Positions 60,283 to 64,000 of a DNA stretch of 64,000 nt are shown in pieces (position 1 is the stretch's first letter; every line of letters starts with the position of its first letter). Below the pieces are notes generated by a model that ran no database searches, was not told the DNA's origin, and worked only from the letters and a program-made list of their open reading frames with translations. Source of the stretch: an uncultured Eubacteriales bacterium (GTDB lineage: Bacteria; Bacillota; Clostridia; Oscillospirales; QAMX01); the NCBI GenBank assembly GCA_934546935.1, contig CAKTEH010000001.1, positions 248,001 to 312,000 on the forward strand, written 5' to 3'. The position numbers and the translations under genes are program-made.

Positions 60283-60681
60283 ATGAACGAGAGGCACGAT
60301 GCAAAAACCGTAGACGAAAACAATATAGGGGAGTATATCCGTGCTGCGAGTACCATTCTGGAGGATCAGCGCGCAACGGACATCGAACTTCTTCACGTTG
60401 CAAAGCTTACAACAATGGCGGACTATTTTATCATTTGCTCAGGGAATTCGGTTACGCACATCCGTGCGCTGAGCGAAGCGGTGGAACATGAGCTTGAGAC
60501 CAGGTTCGGCCTGCGTCCGCATCATATCGAAGGATACAGCGCGGCCAATTGGATTTTAATGGACTACGGTTTTCTTGTGGTGCACATTTTCCATCGGGAA
60601 ACCCGGCAGTTTTATTCCCTGTCCCGGCTTTGGAATGATCCGGGTCAGGCAGATCAGGCAGAAGGGAAGCAGGTGGATTGA
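60283..60681 (+). CDS. rsfS: Ribosomal silencing factor RsfS
   Basis: 132 residues. RsfS binds protein L14 and keeps the 50S subunit from joining in slow growth. Motifs are EDQRATDIELLHVAKLTTMA, DYFIICSGNSVTHIRALSEA, EGYSAANWILMDYGFLVVHIF and ETRQFYSLSRLWNDP. It is the usual companion of nadD and yqeK. The stop is followed 2 bases later by the leuS start. Confidence 0.95.
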   Translation: MNERHDAKTVDENNIGEYIRAASTILEDQRATDIELLHVAKLTTMADYFIICSGNSVTHIRALSEAVEHELETRFGLRPHHIEGYSAANWILMDYGFLVVHIFHRETRQFYSLSRLWNDPGQADQAEGKQVD

Positions 60682-60683
60682 CT

Positions 60684-63086
60684 ATGAAGTACGATGCCGG
60701 CAGTATCGAAAAGAAGTGGCAGAAAATATGGGAGGACCGCTGCGCCTTTCACGCGGAAAATGTAAGTGAAAAGCCGAAATGGTATTCCCTGGTAGAGTTC
60801 CCCTATCCGTCCGGACAGGGGCTGCATATTGGCCATCCGAGGCCCTATACGGCAATGGATATTGTCTCCAGAAAGCGCCGCATGCAGGGATATAATGTTC
60901 TTTTCCCGATAGGCTGGGACGCCTTTGGCCTACCGACAGAGAATTATGCGATTCGTACGCACACGCATCCGGCCAAAGTCACCCATGATAATATTGCGCA
61001 TTTTACCGAGCAAGCCAAGGCGATCGGCTTTTCTTTTGACTGGGAACGTGAGATTTCTACTGCGGATCCGGAGTATTACAAATGGACGCAGTGGATCTTT
61101 TTACAGATGTTTAAAAATGGCCTTGCATATAAGCAGAAGATGACAGTCAACTGGTGTACTTCCTGTAAAATTGTACTGGCCAATGAAGAGGTAGTCGAAG
61201 GCCATTGCGAGCGTTGCGGCGGGGAAGTTGTGCGCAAGGAAAAAAGCCAGTGGATGCTGCGTATTACGAAATATGCGCAGCGGCTTCTTGATGGTTTGGA
61301 TCATGTGGATTACGTCGAACGTGTAAAACTTGCAGAACGCAACTGGATTGGCCGGAGCGAAGGCGCAGAGGTGGACTTCCAGACGACAGCCGGCGATGCG
61401 CTGCGTGTATTTACAACCCGCCCGGATACGCTGTTTGGCGTAACCTATATGGTTATATCTCCGGAGCATCCGTTCATTGAAAAGTGGGCGGACAGGATTA
61501 CCAATGCCGATGCTATTGCCGCCTATCAGAAGGAAGCGGCAAAAAAGTCTGACTTTGAGCGTTCGGAGCTTAATCACGATAAGACCGGCGTGGAAATTCA
61601 GGGCGTACGCGCGATAAACCCGGTTAATGGCCGGGAAGTGCCGATTTTTGTTTCGGATTATGTACTTATGTCTTATGGTACGGGTGCGATTATGGCTGTA
61701 CCGGCGCATGACACCCGCGACTGGGAGTTTGCAAAAGCCTTTAATCTTCCTATTGTTGAGGTTGTTGCCGGCGGCGACGTTGAAAAAGCGGCCTTTACAG
61801 ATGTTGCAACCGGAAGGCTGATCAATTCCGGCTTCCTCGACGGGATGGAGGTTGCCGATGCAAAACGTGCAATCACAAAATTCCTGAAGGAAAAGGGAAT
61901 CGGTGAGCAAAAGGTTAATTATAAGCTGCGCGACTGGATTTTTGCCCGCCAGCGTTATTGGGGCGAACCTGTCCCAATCATTATTTGCCCGAAATGCGGG
62001 TATGTTCCGCTGAAGGAGGAAGAACTGCCGCTGCGTCTTCCGGATGTGGAAAGCTATGAGCCGACCGACAATGGAGAAAGCCCATTGGCTAAGGTGCGCG
62101 CTTGGGTTGAAGTCAAATGCCCGTGCTGCGGCGGAGCCGCCGAGCGGGAAACGGATACAATGCCCAACTGGGCTGGATCTTCCTGGTATTTCCTGCGGTA
62201 TATGGATCCGCATAATGATACCGCCCTCGCTTCCAAGGAAGCGATTAACTATTGGGGCCAGGTGGACTGGTATAACGGCGGCATGGAGCATGCAACCCTG
62301 CATCTACTGTACTCCCGTTTCTGGAATATGTTTTTGCATGATATTGGCGTCGTACCCAATGACGAGCCGTATGCGAAGCGGACCAGCCATGGCATGATCT
62401 TGGGTGAAAACGGCGAAAAGATGTCCAAGTCGCGCGGGAATGTTATTGACCCGATGGTCGTAATCGGGGAGTATGGCGCCGATACGCTGCGTCTGTATGA
62501 AATGTTTATTGGAGATTTTGAGAAGACCGCTCCCTGGTCAACGACGGCGATCAAGGGCTGCCGTCGTTTCTTAGAGCGTGTCTGGGCGCTTTATGATATG
62601 GCGAAGCCGGGAACGGAATATTCCTCGGAAAACCGGCCGCTGATGCATGAGACAATCCGTAAGGTTGGAGAGGATATTGAAAACCTGAAATTCAATACAG
62701 CAATTGCGGCAATGATGGCGCTGGTGAATCATTTCTACGATAAAGGCTGCAACAAAGCGGAATTTGCAACCCTGGTTCAGCTCCTTAATCCCTTTGCCCC
62801 GCATATTACGGAGGAACTGTGGCAGATGCTTGGGCACAAGACGCTCTTGGTTTGCCAACCCTGGCCGGAATATGATGCGCAGGCTATTGTGCGCGATACG
62901 ATTGAGATGCCGGTGCAGATCAATGGCCGTGTAAAGTGTACAGTTGTATTGCCGCGTGAAGTTGGCCGTGAGGATGCGCTGGCTGCGGCCCTGGCCGAAA
63001 CCCGCGTAAAAGCGGCTCTGGAAGGCCGGAATATTGTGAAGACGATTGTCGTACCCGGGAAGATTATTAATATTGTCGTCAAATAA
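60684..63086 (+). CDS. leuS: Leucyl-tRNA synthetase
   Basis: 800 residues from ATG 60684 (GGTGG upstream). It is a class Ia synthetase. The HIGH motif is in FPYPSGQGLHIGHPRPYTAMD, followed by the zinc-like pair CTSCKIVLANEEVVEGHCERCGG, the editing domain (TTRPDTLFGVTYMVISPEH, ADAIAAYQKEAAKKS, VPAHDTRDWEFAKAF), NWAGSSWYFLRYMDP and KMSKS in GENGEKMSKSRGNV. A tRNA-anticodon domain and a C-terminal cap close the protein. No T-box leader is seen in the 2-base gap upstream, so it depends on the operon's transcription. Confidence 0.97.
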   Translation: MKYDAGSIEKKWQKIWEDRCAFHAENVSEKPKWYSLVEFPYPSGQGLHIGHPRPYTAMDIVSRKRRMQGYNVLFPIGWDAFGLPTENYAIRTHTHPAKVTHDNIAHFTEQAKAIGFSFDWEREISTADPEYYKWTQWIFLQMFKNGLAYKQKMTVNWCTSCKIVLANEEVVEGHCERCGGEVVRKEKSQWMLRITKYAQRLLDGLDHVDYVERVKLAERNWIGRSEGAEVDFQTTAGDALRVFTTRPDTLFGVTYMVISPEHPFIEKWADRITNADAIAAYQKEAAKKSDFERSELNHDKTGVEIQGVRAINPVNGREVPIFVSDYVLMSYGTGAIMAVPAHDTRDWEFAKAFNLPIVEVVAGGDVEKAAFTDVATGRLINSGFLDGMEVADAKRAITKFLKEKGIGEQKVNYKLRDWIFARQRYWGEPVPIIICPKCGYVPLKEEELPLRLPDVESYEPTDNGESPLAKVRAWVEVKCPCCGGAAERETDTMPNWAGSSWYFLRYMDPHNDTALASKEAINYWGQVDWYNGGMEHATLHLLYSRFWNMFLHDIGVVPNDEPYAKRTSHGMILGENGEKMSKSRGNVIDPMVVIGEYGADTLRLYEMFIGDFEKTAPWSTTAIKGCRRFLERVWALYDMAKPGTEYSSENRPLMHETIRKVGEDIENLKFNTAIAAMMALVNHFYDKGCNKAEFATLVQLLNPFAPHITEELWQMLGHKTLLVCQPWPEYDAQAIVRDTIEMPVQINGRVKCTVVLPREVGREDALAAALAETRVKAALEGRNIVKTIVVPGKIINIVVK

Positions 63087-63099
63087 TCCCGTTTTTGTA

Positions 63100-63128
63100 T
63101 TGACAAGAGAAGCGTTTATGAGTATAAT
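63100..63128 (+). promoter_or_regulatory. Sigma-A promoter of rpsU
   Basis: TTGACA (63100-63105) and TATAAT (63123-63128) have a 17-base spacer, all consensus. Confidence 0.9.
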
Positions 63129-63193
63129 ATATGAGGTGGTTCTTTCGGGAATCGCAATAGCGGTTGCAATACCGCGCGGGGGGAGGGAAAAAG

Positions 63194-63379
63194 ATGTCGG
63201 AAATCCGTGTTAAGGAAAATGAGTCCTTAGACAGTGCGCTTCGCAGATTTAAGCGTTCCTGTGCCAAGAGTGGCGTTATGTCTGAACTCCGCAAAAGGGA
63301 GCATTATGAAAGCCCCAGCGTGAAAAGACGTAAAAAGTCCGAAGCTGCTCGTGCAAAGAAGAAGAAGTTTAAGTATTAA
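63194..63379 (+). CDS. rpsU: 30S ribosomal protein S21
   Basis: 61 residues from ATG 63194, with GGGGGGAGGGAAAAAG-like ribosome site upstream. The family pattern is SEIRVKENESLDSALRRFKR, SCAKSGVMSELRKREHYESP and a lysine-rich end RAKKKKFKY. S21 binds the 30S platform near the anti-Shine-Dalgarno. It has its own promoter and terminator; the usual partner yqeY is not next to it. Confidence 0.95.
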   Translation: MSEIRVKENESLDSALRRFKRSCAKSGVMSELRKREHYESPSVKRRKKSEAARAKKKKFKY

Positions 63380-63384
63380 AGGAA

Positions 63385-63420
63385 AAAGGCCGATGCACAG
63401 GTATCGGCCTTTTCTTTTTT
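63385..63420 (+). terminator. Terminator of rpsU
   Basis: AAAGGCCGAT (63385-63394) and ATCGGCCTTT (63403-63412) form a stem followed by TCTTTTTT. Confidence 0.9.
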
Positions 63421-63473
63421 TATCAGCTTCCGCGTAGAGCGATTGCGTTGTCTGCAGATATGGGAAAACTTGA

Positions 63474-63479
63474 TATAAT
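63474..63479 (+). promoter_or_regulatory. Possible -10 box before the interrupted methyltransferase gene
   Basis: TATAAT lies 34 bases before the ATG at 63513, but no good -35 is found at 16-18 bases; TTGTCT at 63448 is 20 bases away. Confidence 0.3.
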
Positions 63480-63512
63480 TCTAAAATTATCTGCTTCAAA
63501 AGGAGAATATGT

Positions 63513-63632
63513 ATGGAAGTGCTGCAAGTTTTATCGGACTTTTACGAGAATTATGATGAAGATGGCCGTCTTGCCTCACGCCACGGCAGCGTTGAAGGGT
63601 ATTCGTTAAACAAAATTAAAAAATCGGCCTGA
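63513..63632 (+). pseudogene. SAM-dependent methyltransferase cut after about 28 codons by an insertion
   Basis: From ATG 63513 (AAGGAGAA upstream) the frame reads MEVLQVLSDFYENYDEDGRL then ASRHGSVE, the conserved start of a class I methyltransferase family that normally continues FLTTMRYIE and a GxGxGR SAM motif. After GSVE (63596) the frame reads GYSLNKIKKSA and stops. The rest of the gene is missing and presumably lies beyond the other end of the inserted element. Confidence 0.7.
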
Positions 63633-64000
63633 GAGCTGTATTTTTTTGGAGCAGTGTGCTATAGATGTGCTATGCGTCAAAAAATCACGCAGGTTTTCAG
63701 AACTAAATCGCGTTTGTAATGCTGCGCAAATCGTCAAGATTTACATCCTGATAATGCCGCAGCATATCCGTGGAGGTGTGGCCGATCAGCGCAAGCTTAT
63801 CTTTATCAGAGCCGGAAACGCGCTTCATGAGGGTGGCGAAGGTGTGCCGGCAGGAATGCGGAGTAAGACGGTGTCTGCCGTCGTCGTCGACCGGATTGTC
63901 AATGCCAAGCTGCGCCAGAACGGAATAAAAAGCGGATGCGTAGGGCTGCCGGGTTTGTTTTTGCCCGGTAACGGTAAACAGGTAATCTCCCGGGCGCGTG
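63597..64000. mobile_element. Left end of an integrated element carrying a tyrosine recombinase
   Basis: The methyltransferase reading frame is lost at about 63596, and a recombinase gene reading back toward this point begins within about 110 bases. This is the standard layout of an integrative element or prophage end, with attachment site next to the integrase. The sequence around 63585-63610 (GGCAGCGTTGAAGGGTATTC) should hold one att half. The element continues past the window edge. Confidence 0.6.
63703..64000 (-). CDS. Tyrosine recombinase/integrase, C-terminal part
   Basis: The last 98 residues are visible; the N-terminus lies beyond the window. The catalytic pattern of the phage-integrase family is clear: HRLTPHSCRHTFATLMKRV (HxxR), then DKLALIGHTSTDMLRHYQDV (His/Trp position and the nucleophile Tyr). 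It ends with LDDLRSITNAI. It would integrate and excise the element whose end lies at about 63597. The stop is 107 bases from the junction, as usual for such elements. Confidence 0.88.
   Translation of the reverse strand, partial: TRPGDYLFTVTGQKQTRQPYASAFYSVLAQLGIDNPVDDDGRHRLTPHSCRHTFATLMKRVSGSDKDKLALIGHTSTDMLRHYQDVNLDDLRSITNAI

Noticed and set aside
1..64000. tRNA or rRNA genes
   Set aside because: No cloverleaf-like or rRNA-like stretch was noticed on either strand by eye; a tRNA scan would be needed to exclude them fully.

Overview
The window looks like a chromosomal segment of a Gram-positive, low-to-middle GC bacterium of the class Clostridia (Bacillota), probably a gut- or fibre-associated spore former. 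The pointers are the gene order dprA-topA-trmFO and plsX-acp-rnc-(radical SAM)-smc-ftsY, a PyrR attenuator, a SpoIID-family protein, a collagen-like surface/spore protein, strong AGGAGG-type ribosome sites, sigma-A promoters with 17-base spacers, and GH10 and GH42 glycosidases. Species cannot be named from the sequence alone.

Layout. 1-6.6 kb: a decayed acetyltransferase, an acyl-ACP thioesterase, a ZnuA-like lipoprotein behind a sugar isomerase-like gene, glyA and a MATE transporter. 6.7-12.8 kb: uvrB-uvrA followed without a gap by two half-size chromate transporters, behind a promoter with a LexA-like box. 12.9-16.7 kb: a GH10 xylanase, a frameshifted erm methyltransferase and a second MATE transporter. 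16.8-22 kb (minus strand): pyrR-uracil permease under a PyrR attenuator, and spoIID-like/queA. 22-28.5 kb: dapA-dapB-asd (lysine/diaminopimelate), tgt, and a GH42 beta-galactosidase. 28.7-31.9 kb: an orphan pair of sugar ABC permeases behind a structured leader, then a collagen-like protein. 32-38.7 kb: moxR-DUF58-transglutaminase and recQ. 39-41.7 kb: an ECF sigma/putative anti-sigma pair and an AraC-type regulator. 42.2-63.1 kb: a nearly gapless co-directional run of housekeeping genes (RNA methylation, dprA, topA, trmFO, lipid synthesis, rnc, smc, ftsY, rph, rdgB, yhbY, nadD, yqeK, LCP, rsfS, leuS). 63.1-64 kb: rpsU, then a methyltransferase cut after 28 codons by the left end of an integrating element whose tyrosine recombinase runs off the window.

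I do not see a complete, clearly new multi-gene system. The items most worth checking are: an acyl-carrier-protein homologue whose phosphopantetheine serine is tryptophan (W33) in the plsX-rnc position; a collagen-like protein with a carbohydrate-binding-like module inside the triple-helix region; the integration junction at about 63,596; an attenuator-like leader before the orphan permease pair; a LexA-like box over a DNA repair plus chromate transporter operon; and two tiny open frames directly ahead of queA and dapA. All functional statements rest on recognised motifs and gene order read by eye; no database search was run.
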